From the NCBI RefSeq assembly GCF_020171725.1, contig NZ_JAIVAJ010000005.1:310001-374000 (forward strand): a stretch of 64,000 bases of DNA, written 5' to 3'. This stretch comes from Halobacillus litoralis. Its GTDB lineage: Bacteria; Bacillota; Bacilli; Bacillales; Halobacillaceae. Under the pieces are notes generated by a model, which saw only the letters and a program-made list of their open reading frames with translations, was not told the DNA's origin and searched no databases. The position numbers were made by a program, and so were the translations under genes. This document shows, one piece after another, positions 34,898-43,899 of the stretch (positions are counted from its first letter, which is position 1; every line of letters starts with the position of its first letter).

Positions 34898-37800
34898 ACG
34901 CTTTCCACTCCTTGTAGGTTCGGTTTTGGCAGGACGACGGGCGAAGCTTTCTTATAAGCGATTGAATCTACATAAGCCTGGAACGTCGTCTTTTCACTGA
35001 ATACGGTCATGCCATATTTCAACGCCTGTACGCGCTTTTCTTTTGCTTCCGGTGTCTTCTGGTCATTGACGTAAACACTTGCTTCCTTCGTCTGCACCCA
35101 TTCTTTGAACGGCAGGGTCGAGCCTTTCGTATCGGACTCGATGTCGATGAAGGCCGCTTCTGGTTCTTCGTTCAAGTCAGGTAGGTGTGAGAATACTTTC
35201 GCAAGAGCCTCTCCTACCGTATTGCCGATACACATACCCTCACCCGTCGACTTCATATTCGCACCGAGTGTCTGATCGAGTTCCGGCAGCGCATGTGAGG
35301 AGAACAATGGATACTTCACCGCCACTTGTTCAATGACAGGCTGTTCGATCTCCTTCAGGTCGAGTCCTTCCGTTACGACTTGTACCGCTAGATCAACGAG
35401 AGCACTCGTCGACACTTTACTGACGATCGGTACCGTTCGGCTGGCACGTGGGTTCACCTCAAGCACGTAAACATCTTCGCCCTTCCAAAGGAATTGGATG
35501 TTCATGATGCCTTTATAGTTGAAGTTCTGGACGATCTGAGAGCTGTACTGCTTCACTTTAGCCTCGATGTCACTTGGAAGCTGTGCCGGGAAAACAGACA
35601 TGCTGTCACCAGAGTGTACACCAGCTGGTTCAATGTGCTCCATCAATCCTGGAATGAAGACATTCTCTCCATCTCCAACGAGATCGACTTCGATTTCTTT
35701 TCCAACGACGAACGGATCCAGGATGACCGGATAATGGTGATCCTCCATGCCTTCCAGTGCCTGGAGCAATTCTGCCTTGTTGTTCACTTTCACCATGCCC
35801 TGTCCGCCAATGACATAGGAAGGACGGCATAACAGCGGATACTCATATTGATCCGCGACCTTCAACGCTTCTTGTTCACTTACACATGTCTGCCCCGCCA
35901 CGTGAGGGATATGGAGCGCATCCAGAGATCCATAGAAACGGTCACGATCCTCAAGCGCATCCAGCACATCCGAGCTGACCCCGGCAATCGGAAGACCGGC
36001 CTGCTCCAATTTTTCAGCCATATTAATGGCCGTCTGACCTCCGAAGGCTGTAAACACGAGGTCCACGCTCTCATGCGTCACGATATCTTCAATAACCTCT
36101 TTCGTGATCGGCTCAAAATAAAGACGATCGGCTGTTTCATAATCTGTACTCACCGTCTCCGGGTTGTTGTTCAACATGATGGTCGTCCAGCCGAGTGCTT
36201 TCAAGCTCTCGATCGCTTTCACAGCACTGTAATCGAACTCGACACCCTGCCCGATCCGAATCGGGCCGGAACCGATGATGAGAGCTTTTTTATTTTCTTT
36301 CAAAGGAGCGACTTCATTGATTCCTGTATAAGTGCGGTACACATAGTTGGTCTCTGCTTCGAATTCTGCCGCGCACGTGTCCACGACCTTGAAGTTCGGC
36401 TTCACGTCATATTCGTCGCGCCATTCTTTCACTTCGGATTCTGGTTTTCCAGACAGCTTAGCAATCTGCAGGTCAGAGAAACCGAACCACTTCGCACGCT
36501 TAAGAAGCTCTTCATTCAGACACTCCGTTTGAAGCGATTGTTCAATATCGATGATTTGTTTGATCGCTTGTAAGAAAAATTCATCGACCTTCGTTTGTTC
36601 ATGCAGCCATTCAAGCGTATAGCCTCTTCTGAAGGCTTCCATGATGGCAAAAAAGCGCAGGTCTGTCGGCTTCAATAAGTGCTCTTCAATATCGTTGATG
36701 ACCGGCTGCTTCGTGTCGAGACACTGGATCGCCTTTTGGAAAGCGGCCTCCAGCATACGGTCGATTGCCATGACTTCTCCGGTCGCCTTCATCTTCGTCC
36801 CCAGTGTGCGGTCCGCTTCCGGAAACTTATCGAATGGCCAACGAGGGAATTTAACGACGACGTAATCAAGAGCGGGCTCAAAGCTTGCATACGTATGCCC
36901 CGTCAATGGATTAAGGAGCTCGTCGAGCGAGTACCCTAAAGCGATTTTCGTTGCCATCTTCGCAATCGGATAGCCCGTCGCTTTGGATGCAAGAGCAGAA
37001 GAACGACTGACTCTCGGGTTGACTTCAATGACGTAATACTGCTGACTGTCCGGGTCAAGAGCAAGCTGGACGTTACATCCACCGATGACTTCAAGAGCGG
37101 AAACGATTTTAAAGGAAGCCGATCTAAGCATTTGATACTCGCTGTCCGTCAGTGTTTGAGAAGGGGCTACGACGATCGAATCCCCTGTATGCACGCCGAC
37201 AGGATCGACGTTCTCCATGTTACAAACCGAGATGCACGTCCCGTTTTGATCACGCATGATTTCATATTCGATCTCTTTGAATCCGGCTATGCTTTTTTCC
37301 ATGATGACCTGCTGAATCGGGCTCGCCTTCAACCCGTTTTCCGTCAGCTCTTTCAAATCCGACTCATTATGGGCAATACCGCCGCCGCGTCCGCCAAGCG
37401 TATAGGCAGGACGGCTGATGACAGGAAAACCGACTTTCTTCGCGAAGGACACGGCACTATCCACTGTTGTAATCACTTCACTCTCAGGAACCGGCTCCCC
37501 CAGTTCGTCCATCAGCTCTCGGAACAGCTGGCGATCCTCCCCTTTTTGAATCGAATCGACAGTCGTACCTAACAGTTCGACCTCATATTGCTTCAATACA
37601 CCCGCTCTCTCCAGTTCGACGGCGAGGTTCAAGGCCGTTTGTCCTCCTAGCCCGGCTAGAAGACCGTCAGGACGTTCTTTATTGATAATAGCTGTCACGC
37701 TCTCCAGTGTTAAAGGTTCACTGTACACCTCATCGGCAATGGTGTGGTCGGTCATGATGGTCGCGGGGTTCGGGTTGACCAGCACGACGTGATGTCCTTC

Positions 37801-37902
37801 CTCACGAAGGGCGAGACACCCTTGTGTTCCTGAGTAGTCAAACTCTGCTGCCTGCCCAATCACGATGGGTCCGGATCCAATTACGAGAATTTTCTTAGAC
37901 AT
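34894..37902 (-). CDS. carB: Carbamoyl phosphate synthase large subunit, arginine-specific
   Basis: The 1002-residue protein has the duplicated ATP-grasp synthetase halves. The first begins KKILVIGSGPIVIGQAAEFD, and the second GSGPIRIGQGVEFDYSA lies near residue 540. Each half has its own ENVxPxGVHTGDS-type loop. It is shorter than pyrimidine-type CarB (about 1070) because the C-terminal allosteric domain is reduced, as in arginine-specific Bacillus enzymes. It overlaps carA at the start and argF at the end. Confidence 0.93.
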   Translation of the reverse strand: MSKKILVIGSGPIVIGQAAEFDYSGTQGCLALREEGHHVVLVNPNPATIMTDHTIADEVYSEPLTLESVTAIINKERPDGLLAGLGGQTALNLAVELERAGVLKQYEVELLGTTVDSIQKGEDRQLFRELMDELGEPVPESEVITTVDSAVSFAKKVGFPVISRPAYTLGGRGGGIAHNESDLKELTENGLKASPIQQVIMEKSIAGFKEIEYEIMRDQNGTCISVCNMENVDPVGVHTGDSIVVAPSQTLTDSEYQMLRSASFKIVSALEVIGGCNVQLALDPDSQQYYVIEVNPRVSRSSALASKATGYPIAKMATKIALGYSLDELLNPLTGHTYASFEPALDYVVVKFPRWPFDKFPEADRTLGTKMKATGEVMAIDRMLEAAFQKAIQCLDTKQPVINDIEEHLLKPTDLRFFAIMEAFRRGYTLEWLHEQTKVDEFFLQAIKQIIDIEQSLQTECLNEELLKRAKWFGFSDLQIAKLSGKPESEVKEWRDEYDVKPNFKVVDTCAAEFEAETNYVYRTYTGINEVAPLKENKKALIIGSGPIRIGQGVEFDYSAVKAIESLKALGWTTIMLNNNPETVSTDYETADRLYFEPITKEVIEDIVTHESVDLVFTAFGGQTAINMAEKLEQAGLPIAGVSSDVLDALEDRDRFYGSLDALHIPHVAGQTCVSEQEALKVADQYEYPLLCRPSYVIGGQGMVKVNNKAELLQALEGMEDHHYPVILDPFVVGKEIEVDLVGDGENVFIPGLMEHIEPAGVHSGDSMSVFPAQLPSDIEAKVKQYSSQIVQNFNYKGIMNIQFLWKGEDVYVLEVNPRASRTVPIVSKVSTSALVDLAVQVVTEGLDLKEIEQPVIEQVAVKYPLFSSHALPELDQTLGANMKSTGEGMCIGNTVGEALAKVFSHLPDLNEEPEAAFIDIESDTKGSTLPFKEWVQTKEASVYVNDQKTPEAKEKRVQALKYGMTVFSEKTTFQAYVDSIAYKKASPVVLPKPNLQGVESV

Positions 37903-38959
37903 ACACGCCCTCCTCCTTCTTGCTTTGTATCATTTTGAAAAAGTCATCGAATAACCATTCTGCATCGGCGGGTCCCGGGTGCGCCTCCGGGTGGAACTGT
38001 GCAGTCAGGATCGCATGCTCTTTATGCGTCAATCCTTCGACGGTTCCGTCATTCACGTTGTAAAAGCGCATCGCAAGCGGCGTTCCTTCGAGACTCGAAC
38101 TCTTCACGACGTAATTGTGGTTTTGCGAAGACATGAAGACCTTCCCTGTCTCAACATCCTTCACAGGGTGGTTCGCCCCTCGGTGCCCGAACGGCAGCTT
38201 CTCCGTTTCAGCTCCATAGGCAAGTGCAATGACTTGGTGTCCCATGCAGATTCCGAAAGTCGGGTGCTTGTCGATCAGCTTCTTAATTTGCGGCAGGTAC
38301 GGCTCGGCATCGGTCGGGTCCCCCGGTCCATTGGAAAGCACGACGGCGTGAACGTTCTTCGCCTGAAATTCGTTGAGCTTCGTAAACGGTATGACGGTTA
38401 CTTTCGTGTTGTTGCCAAGCAGTGCATGGAGAATGGACTTTTTCCATCCGAAATCAATGAGTACGATATGCAGATCTCCAGTCCCGTAAGACTCGATTTC
38501 CTGCCCTTCCACCTTGTGCATCTGTCCGGATTCGCTCGGTAGGATCTCATTCTCTTTCTGCGAACTCAAAATCGCCTGATGCGATCCACCAGCACGGATC
38601 GCTTTCGTAATCTCCCTGGTATCGATCCCTGTTATGAAGGGCACTTCATGCTGATTTAAGTAATCTTTCAAAGAGCTTGTCGCTAAGTAGTGACTCGTGC
38701 TCTCGGAACAATGGAACATGACAACGCCGCTCACCTGGATTTCCTGACTCTCTCCATCTACTTCATTAATCCCATAATTTCCGATTAACGGATAAGTGAA
38801 TACAACAATTTGATCCTTATATGAGGGATCGGTCAATACTTCCTGGTAACCGGTCATCCCTGTAAAAAAGACGATCTCGCCTTGAACAGGCTGTTCCCAA
38901 TTCTGAGAGGCGTCGCCTTGAAACGTCTTACCATCTTGTAAACATAGATATCCTTTCAC
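37895..38959 (-). CDS. carA: Carbamoyl phosphate synthase small subunit, arginine-specific
   Basis: The 354-residue protein has the N-terminal CarA domain (GEIVFFTGMTGYQEVLTDPS) and a C-terminal class-I glutaminase with FGICMGHQVIALA (Cys nucleophile) and AQFHPEAHPGP. It provides ammonia to CarB. The start is GTG 38959, 7 bases after AAAGGGAG. Two ARG boxes lie in the 55 bases upstream, so AhrC/ArgR repression by arginine is expected. It is the first gene of carA-carB-argF. Confidence 0.93.
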   Translation of the reverse strand: MKGYLCLQDGKTFQGDASQNWEQPVQGEIVFFTGMTGYQEVLTDPSYKDQIVVFTYPLIGNYGINEVDGESQEIQVSGVVMFHCSESTSHYLATSSLKDYLNQHEVPFITGIDTREITKAIRAGGSHQAILSSQKENEILPSESGQMHKVEGQEIESYGTGDLHIVLIDFGWKKSILHALLGNNTKVTVIPFTKLNEFQAKNVHAVVLSNGPGDPTDAEPYLPQIKKLIDKHPTFGICMGHQVIALAYGAETEKLPFGHRGANHPVKDVETGKVFMSSQNHNYVVKSSSLEGTPLAMRFYNVNDGTVEGLTHKEHAILTAQFHPEAHPGPADAEWLFDDFFKMIQSKKEEGVYV

Positions 38960-38979
38960 ATCACCACTCCCTTTATGTG

Positions 38980-39013
38980 TGAATAATTATAATATATTAT
39001 GAATTTTTATACA
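38980..39013 (-). promoter_or_regulatory. Pair of ARG boxes (AhrC/ArgR) upstream of carA
   Basis: On the minus strand, TGTATAAAAATTCA (39000-39013) matches the consensus TGNATWWWWATNCA fully. A partial box at 38980-38993 (TGAATAATTATAAT on plus) starts 20 bp away, two helical turns, as expected for hexamer binding. Confidence 0.7.
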
Positions 39014-39149
39014 ACCAGTTGCAAGTAAAAAAAGTGATGAATTTTCACCACTTTTTTTAGGTTGCCAGAATAATAGATAATATGGTTTTTATTCGGGCGT
39101 TGATAGAGGCTGTGATTGTGCTGCGTACTCTTTAGGAGAGGAAGAGGGG

Positions 39150-39355
39150 GGCTTTATCGACATTTCAGCTTCATAAAGCTTGCGAAACGGTGATTATATC
39201 CGTTTTATCGACGTTTCCAGCTTCAGCAAGCTCCAAAACGGCGATTATATCTGTTTGATCGACGTTTCCGCCTTCGATAAACTCCAAAACGGCGATTATA
39301 CATGTTTTATCGACGTACCCAACTTCTTCAAGCTCCAGAACGGCGATTATAAAAC
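39150..39355. repeat. 51-bp-period tandem repeat, block B
   Basis: Four near-identical units contain AACGGCGATTATA and TTTTATCGACGTTTCC-like cores; the AACG marker falls at 39188, 39239, 39290 and 39341, 51 bases apart. Because 51 is divisible by three, both strands stay open as 17-residue repeats. It lies between the argD terminator and the carA ARG boxes, in the 488-base gap. Confidence 0.85.
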
Positions 39356-39393
39356 AACTAAACTCTCTCCAAGTCTTAAAAGTATCGCTCACG

Positions 39394-39424
39394 AAAAAGA
39401 GAGCGGTGCCGGAACACCACTCTC
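39394..39424 (-). terminator. Terminator after argD
   Basis: GAGAGTGGTG pairs with CACCGCTCTC (minus strand) with one mismatch, followed by a U-run. It ends the argCJBD transcript. Confidence 0.75.
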
Positions 39425-39447
39425 AAGTCCTGTATATCATACAGTTT

Positions 39448-40605
39448 TTATACATTCTGCAAACGGCTCTGCTCGTGCAGGACGTGCTGCATGATCGATA
39501 CCGCTTTATTCATTTCTTCTTCGCTGACATTCAATGGCGGAAGCAGGCGGAGAACCTTTGGACCTGCCACAACGGCAAGTAATCCGTTCTCACGAAGTTT
39601 ATGCACTAGCGGAATCGCCTCTTCGTCTAGAACGATTCCCAGCATAAGCCCTTTTCCTCGTACTTCCTTCACCATCGGAAGGGAAAGGAGTTCGTCTTCG
39701 AGTTGGTTACGCAAGTATTCTCCCTTTTCTTTCACTCCCTCTAGGAAAGCTTCATCAAAGATCGTCTCAAGCGTTGCGCATACGGCTGCGGATGCAAGAG
39801 GATTCCCGCCGAATGTCGTACCGTGGGAGCCTGCAGAAAAGGCGTCTACCAGCTTTTCTTTCCCGAGCATGGCTCCTACAGGAAAGCCGCTCCCGAGCCC
39901 TTTGGCAGATGTCACGATATCTGGGTCGAGATCATAGAGCTGGTGGGCGAAAGGAGTGCCCGTTCGTCCGATTCCGGTCTGCACTTCGTCAATGATCATG
40001 AGGGCGCCGAGCTCTTTACACTTCTGCTCGACGGCTTTAAGAAAGGCTTCTGTTCCAGGAACAACGCCGCCTTCCCCTTGAACGACTTCTACCATGACAG
40101 CCGCCACGTCGTCGCCTTCCAGCTGTTCAACAGCCGCTTCATCATTGAATGGCAGGTATTCGAATGTCGGAAGCAGGGTTCCGAACCCTTGTTGAATTTT
40201 CTCTTGGCCTGTCGCGCTCATTGTTGCGAATGTACGACCGTGGAACGACTGCTTGAAGGTTACGATTTTTTCTTTCTGCGTATGCTTACGTGCCAGCTTG
40301 ATCGCCGCTTCGTTGGCTTCCGCTCCGCTGTTACAGAAAAATACGTAATCGAGGTTCGTCGCTTCGGTTAGAAGCCCGGCCGCTCGTTCTTGTTCCGGGA
40401 TTTCATACAAGTTTGAAACATGCCATACTTCATCGAGCTGTTTCTGAATAGCGGACTGCACTTCAGGCGGGCGGTGTCCAAGGTTGCACACCGCAATTCC
40501 TGAAACAAAGTCCAAATACTCTTTTCCTTGGTCGTCCTTCACTTTCGTTCCTTGTCCAGAAATGATGGTAAGGGGGAATCGGTTATATGTTGGAAATAAA
40601 CTCAT
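39448..40605 (-). CDS. argD: Acetylornithine aminotransferase
   Basis: The 385-residue class-III aminotransferase has [13 protein letters not shown], the PLP phosphate region [27 protein letters not shown], and the Schiff-base lysine in [15 protein letters not shown]. It transfers the amino group from glutamate to N-acetylglutamate semialdehyde. It overlaps the argB stop by ATGA-type coupling. Confidence 0.93.
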   Translation of the reverse strand: MSLFPTYNRFPLTIISGQGTKVKDDQGKEYLDFVSGIAVCNLGHRPPEVQSAIQKQLDEVWHVSNLYEIPEQERAAGLLTEATNLDYVFFCNSGAEANEAAIKLARKHTQKEKIVTFKQSFHGRTFATMSATGQEKIQQGFGTLLPTFEYLPFNDEAAVEQLEGDDVAAVMVEVVQGEGGVVPGTEAFLKAVEQKCKELGALMIIDEVQTGIGRTGTPFAHQLYDLDPDIVTSAKGLGSGFPVGAMLGKEKLVDAFSAGSHGTTFGGNPLASAAVCATLETIFDEAFLEGVKEKGEYLRNQLEDELLSLPMVKEVRGKGLMLGIVLDEEAIPLVHKLRENGLLAVVAGPKVLRLLPPLNVSEEEMNKAVSIMQHVLHEQSRLQNV

Positions 40606-41414
40606 TCCACACCCTCCTTTCGTTTGATTACGATTTTCGTTCCAAGCATCTGTTCATTTTGTATAAGTGGACGCTCACCACTGACAATCATGACTTCCTG
40701 CATATGATCAGAGAGAACCTCCATGGCCGATTGGACTTTCGGAATCATTCCTCCGTAAATAACCCCGACATCGATAAGGGAATGAATCTCTTCAGGCGTC
40801 GTTTCTTCAATCAGCTCATCATCACGAAGAATCCCCGGAACATCCGTTACAAAAAGCAACTTCTCCGCTCCCACAGCTTTTGCGATTGCAGAAGCTGCGA
40901 GGTCGGCGTTAATGTTGACGGTCTGTCCCTCTCCGGTTTTCCCTAATGGTGCAATGACGGGGGTGTACCCGAATTGGAGGCACTGTTCGATGATGGTCGT
41001 ATCGACGTGCTGCGTTTCGCCGACAAACCCGAATCGCTCTTCATCGAGCATCGTTGCGGTAATCAGGTTGGCATCCGACCCCTTGATTCCAATCGATGAG
41101 ATGCCGACGGAGGATAACCGTGACGTAATTTGACTGTTCACTTTCCCTCCAAGGGTCATTTCCACGACTTCCAGCGTTTCGGCATTCGTTTTGCGAAGAC
41201 CGTCATGGAACTCGCCTTTGATCTGCAGCTTCTCAAGCAGTCCGGTAATCGCCGGTCCACCACCGTGCACGATTAAACAATGATAATGCTTCTTTAATTC
41301 ATGAAAGCTGTTATAAAATTCATCGGATAACTGCTCGACCATACTGCCACCTAATTTGATGACGATGGCCGGCTTATCAAGTCCGGTAGCTGGCGTTGAT
41401 TTTGACATAGTCAT
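40602..41414 (-). CDS. argB: Acetylglutamate kinase
   Basis: The 270-residue amino-acid kinase has [27 protein letters not shown] and the nucleotide region [10 protein letters not shown] followed by [14 protein letters not shown]. It phosphorylates N-acetylglutamate, the second step from glutamate. Its start lies inside the end of argJ. ATG 41414 is used; ATG 41408 is an equally plausible start. Confidence 0.93.
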   Translation of the reverse strand: MTMSKSTPATGLDKPAIVIKLGGSMVEQLSDEFYNSFHELKKHYHCLIVHGGGPAITGLLEKLQIKGEFHDGLRKTNAETLEVVEMTLGGKVNSQITSRLSSVGISSIGIKGSDANLITATMLDEERFGFVGETQHVDTTIIEQCLQFGYTPVIAPLGKTGEGQTVNINADLAASAIAKAVGAEKLLFVTDVPGILRDDELIEETTPEEIHSLIDVGVIYGGMIPKVQSAMEVLSDHMQEVMIVSGERPLIQNEQMLGTKIVIKRKEGVE

Positions 41415-42603
41415 ACGTTAAGTCACACCCCCATGCGGTTCCTTCTCCGTCCCCTTCATGAAGGCGGATTTCAATGACGACTTTCTCTTTACTCATATCC
41501 TCTGTCGCCTGTTCCTCTGAAAAAGCGCAAGGCGTCCCTTCACTGAATACGAGTTGGCCTTCAATGAAGATGTCGCATCCTTCCGGGTCCACTTTGGCAT
41601 CACTGTGTCCGATTGCACCGACAATTCGTCCCCAGTTCGCATCGTGACCGTACACGGCCGTCTTCACAAGGCTTGAACCGACGACTTTTTTCGCAATGAT
41701 TCTGGCATCCTCATTCGAACCGGCGCCGGAAACGTTCACTTCGATCAGCTTCGTCGCGCCCTCTCCATCACGGGCGATCTGCTTCGCCAAGTCTTCACAT
41801 ACGAGTTGCAGACTGTATTTGAACTTCTCCCATTCCGGGTGATCCTCATTCAAAGGTTCGTGCTTGGCACTGCCGTTAGCTAAGGCAAGGACCATATCAT
41901 TCGTCGATGTTTCACCATCCACGGTAATTTGGTTGAACGAGCGGTCAATCGACTGGCTTAAGGCAAGCTGAAGGGCAGACGAGTCGATGTTTGCATCGGT
42001 TGTAAGGAAACCAAGCATCGTTGCCATGTTCGGGTGAATCATACCTGAGCCCTTCGCTGCTCCACCAATTGAGACCGTCTCTCCATCGATCTGCAGCTGG
42101 TAGCAGGTGTGCTTTTGACACGTATCTGTCGTTAGAATGGCTTCTTGAAAATCTTCTGCTCCTGTAGCGGACACTTCTACTTCTTCGCACCCTAGTGTAA
42201 TTTTGTCCATTGGGAGCTGTTCTCCGATTACTCCAGTAGAAGCAACCGCCACGTAGGATTCGGGGATCTGGTATCGATTCGCAATCATCCGTCTCGTTTC
42301 ATAAGCATTTTCAAGTCCCTGTTTCCCAGTACAGGCATTAGCCACAGCACTGTTGATAACGACCCCTTGTATTTTGTTTTCCTGACGAATACTCTCCTGG
42401 GTAACTTTCAAAGGCGGTGCCTGGAAGTGGCTTTGCGTGTACACGGCCGCAACTGATGCCGGCTCGTCACTCATCAACAATCCGAAATCACGTTTCTTGT
42501 AACGCAATCCACTATGCACACCTCCAGCTTTGAATCCTTTAGGGGTTAAGAGTGTTCCTCCATCCACTTTTTCCACTTGAAATTGCTTTATTGTTTGAAT
42601 CAA
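41377..42603 (-). CDS. argJ: Bifunctional glutamate N-acetyltransferase / amino-acid acetyltransferase
   Basis: The 408-residue ArgJ precursor carries the autocleavage site GMIHPNMATMLGFLTTDA, with Thr as the N-terminal nucleophile of the beta chain, and the ATP-less acetyl-transfer core TVDGETSTNDMV. It recycles acetyl groups from acetylornithine to glutamate. The start is TTG 42603, 7 bases after AAAGGGAG. The neighbours are argC upstream and argB overlapping downstream. Confidence 0.93.
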   Translation of the reverse strand: MIQTIKQFQVEKVDGGTLLTPKGFKAGGVHSGLRYKKRDFGLLMSDEPASVAAVYTQSHFQAPPLKVTQESIRQENKIQGVVINSAVANACTGKQGLENAYETRRMIANRYQIPESYVAVASTGVIGEQLPMDKITLGCEEVEVSATGAEDFQEAILTTDTCQKHTCYQLQIDGETVSIGGAAKGSGMIHPNMATMLGFLTTDANIDSSALQLALSQSIDRSFNQITVDGETSTNDMVLALANGSAKHEPLNEDHPEWEKFKYSLQLVCEDLAKQIARDGEGATKLIEVNVSGAGSNEDARIIAKKVVGSSLVKTAVYGHDANWGRIVGAIGHSDAKVDPEGCDIFIEGQLVFSEGTPCAFSEEQATEDMSKEKVVIEIRLHEGDGEGTAWGCDLTYDYVKINASYRT

Positions 42604-42624
42604 TCCAACTCTCCCTTTCTTAAG

Positions 42625-43662
42625 TTATGGGTAAACAGGTCGCTCAGGCAGACCTGCTGTTTCTTCTATACCGAAAACTAGATTCATATTTTGAACCGCT
42701 TGACTGGCGGCTCCTTTCATTAAATTATCAATGACTGACACGACCGTTACACGCTTTGTTCGTCGGTCGATGGTCAGGCCGATATCACAGTAATTCGACT
42801 GATACACATCTTTTGTGCACGGGAATTGCCCTGCTTCTCTGATCCTGACAAAAGGATGCGCTGCATAATGGTCGCGGTAACGCGCCAATAACTCCTCCGT
42901 GCTTAAATCTTCCTTCAGTGTAAAGTAAATCGTAGCCATGATGCCCCTTGTCATAGGTACGAGATGTGTGGAAAATGTGACGGGTTCCGTAGAGCCATCC
43001 CACTGCTCCAGCTGTTGTTCAATCTCAGGAATATGCTGGTGCTGATTCACTTTATAAATTTGAAAATTTTCCTGTGCATGCGCAAAGTGCGTAAGGGGAT
43101 TCGGGTTCTTACCTGCCCCGGAAACACCGGATTTCGCGTCAATGATGACCGAACTCCGCTCCGCAAGCTGCCCCTGAATCACAGGTCCGAGCCCAAGCAG
43201 CGTAGCCGTTGGATAACAGCCGGGATTCGCGATGACGTCTGTCTGCTTGATTGCTTCCTGATTCCACTCCGGCAAGCCATATACAGCCGTCTCGAGAACG
43301 CCAGTCGGGGCTGCGTCCTTTTTGTACCATTCTTTGTATTCATCAGGGTTTTTCAAGCGCAAATCACCGGATAAATCGATAACTTTCGCTTTTCCACCTT
43401 GGAGATCCGGAGTCAAACGGCTCGAGACACCCGCTGGTGTAGCGAGGAAAATCACGTCGCACTCCTCTTTCATCACTTCCGCTTCTAAATCACGAAGCGT
43501 GTGCCTCTTGTTGGACTCCAGCTGAGGATAAATCGTTTCAAAATCTTCTCCTGCTTGAGAAGAAGAATATAATTGGATGTTTTTAATTTGTGGATGGGTC
43601 GACAGAAGCCGAAACAGTTCCATTCCGCCATACCCGGTTGCACCTACAATTCCTGCTATCAA
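42625..43662 (-). CDS. argC: N-acetyl-gamma-glutamyl-phosphate reductase
   Basis: The 345-residue NADP enzyme has the N-terminal GIVGATGYGGMELFRLL, the catalytic cysteine in VIANPGCYPTATLLGL, and the downstream SGVSGAGKNP motif. It reduces acetylglutamyl phosphate to the semialdehyde. The start is TTG 43662 behind GAGGTGA. It is first in argC-argJ-argB-argD and preceded by two ARG-like boxes. Confidence 0.93.
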   Translation of the reverse strand: MIAGIVGATGYGGMELFRLLSTHPQIKNIQLYSSSQAGEDFETIYPQLESNKRHTLRDLEAEVMKEECDVIFLATPAGVSSRLTPDLQGGKAKVIDLSGDLRLKNPDEYKEWYKKDAAPTGVLETAVYGLPEWNQEAIKQTDVIANPGCYPTATLLGLGPVIQGQLAERSSVIIDAKSGVSGAGKNPNPLTHFAHAQENFQIYKVNQHQHIPEIEQQLEQWDGSTEPVTFSTHLVPMTRGIMATIYFTLKEDLSTEELLARYRDHYAAHPFVRIREAGQFPCTKDVYQSNYCDIGLTIDRRTKRVTVVSVIDNLMKGAASQAVQNMNLVFGIEETAGLPERPVYP

Positions 43663-43678
43663 TCTACGTTCACCTCTA

Positions 43679-43712
43679 TGTATATTTATGATTTTAGTTG
43701 TATATTTACAAT
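43679..43712 (-). promoter_or_regulatory. Pair of ARG-like boxes upstream of argC
   Basis: TGTATATTTATGAT (43679-43692) and TGTATATTTACAAT (43699-43712) each match most of TGNATWWWWATNCA. They start 20 bp apart, the same spacing as at carA, immediately upstream of the argC ribosome site. Confidence 0.6.
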
Positions 43713-43868
43713 ATTATTAACCTTATAGTGGAAGATGTCAACCGATATCCGCTCTTTTCGGGCAATGTTTACACAATCCCATTCGATTCGACAGAAAGCT
43801 CAAAAAACATCGTTTATATATAGAAACAAAAATATCATAACGAGGAATTTTAAGGGAAAAATCTCAAC

Positions 43869-43899
43869 AAAAAAAGAGCGGCCGAAGCCACCCTTTTTT
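43869..43899 (-). terminator. Terminator with UUCG-type loop
   Basis: On the minus strand GTGGC-TTCG-GCCGC is flanked by A- and T-runs, directly after the hydroxylase stop codon. Confidence 0.75.

Noticed and set aside
35848..36573. Long plus-strand ORF of 241 codons opposite carB
   Set aside because: It is antisense to an unmistakable carB frame; low-complexity shadow, no start signals.
39171..39494. Proteins made of 17-residue repeats on either strand
   Set aside because: Both strands are open only because the 51-bp unit is a multiple of three; there is no ribosome site or promoter for either.
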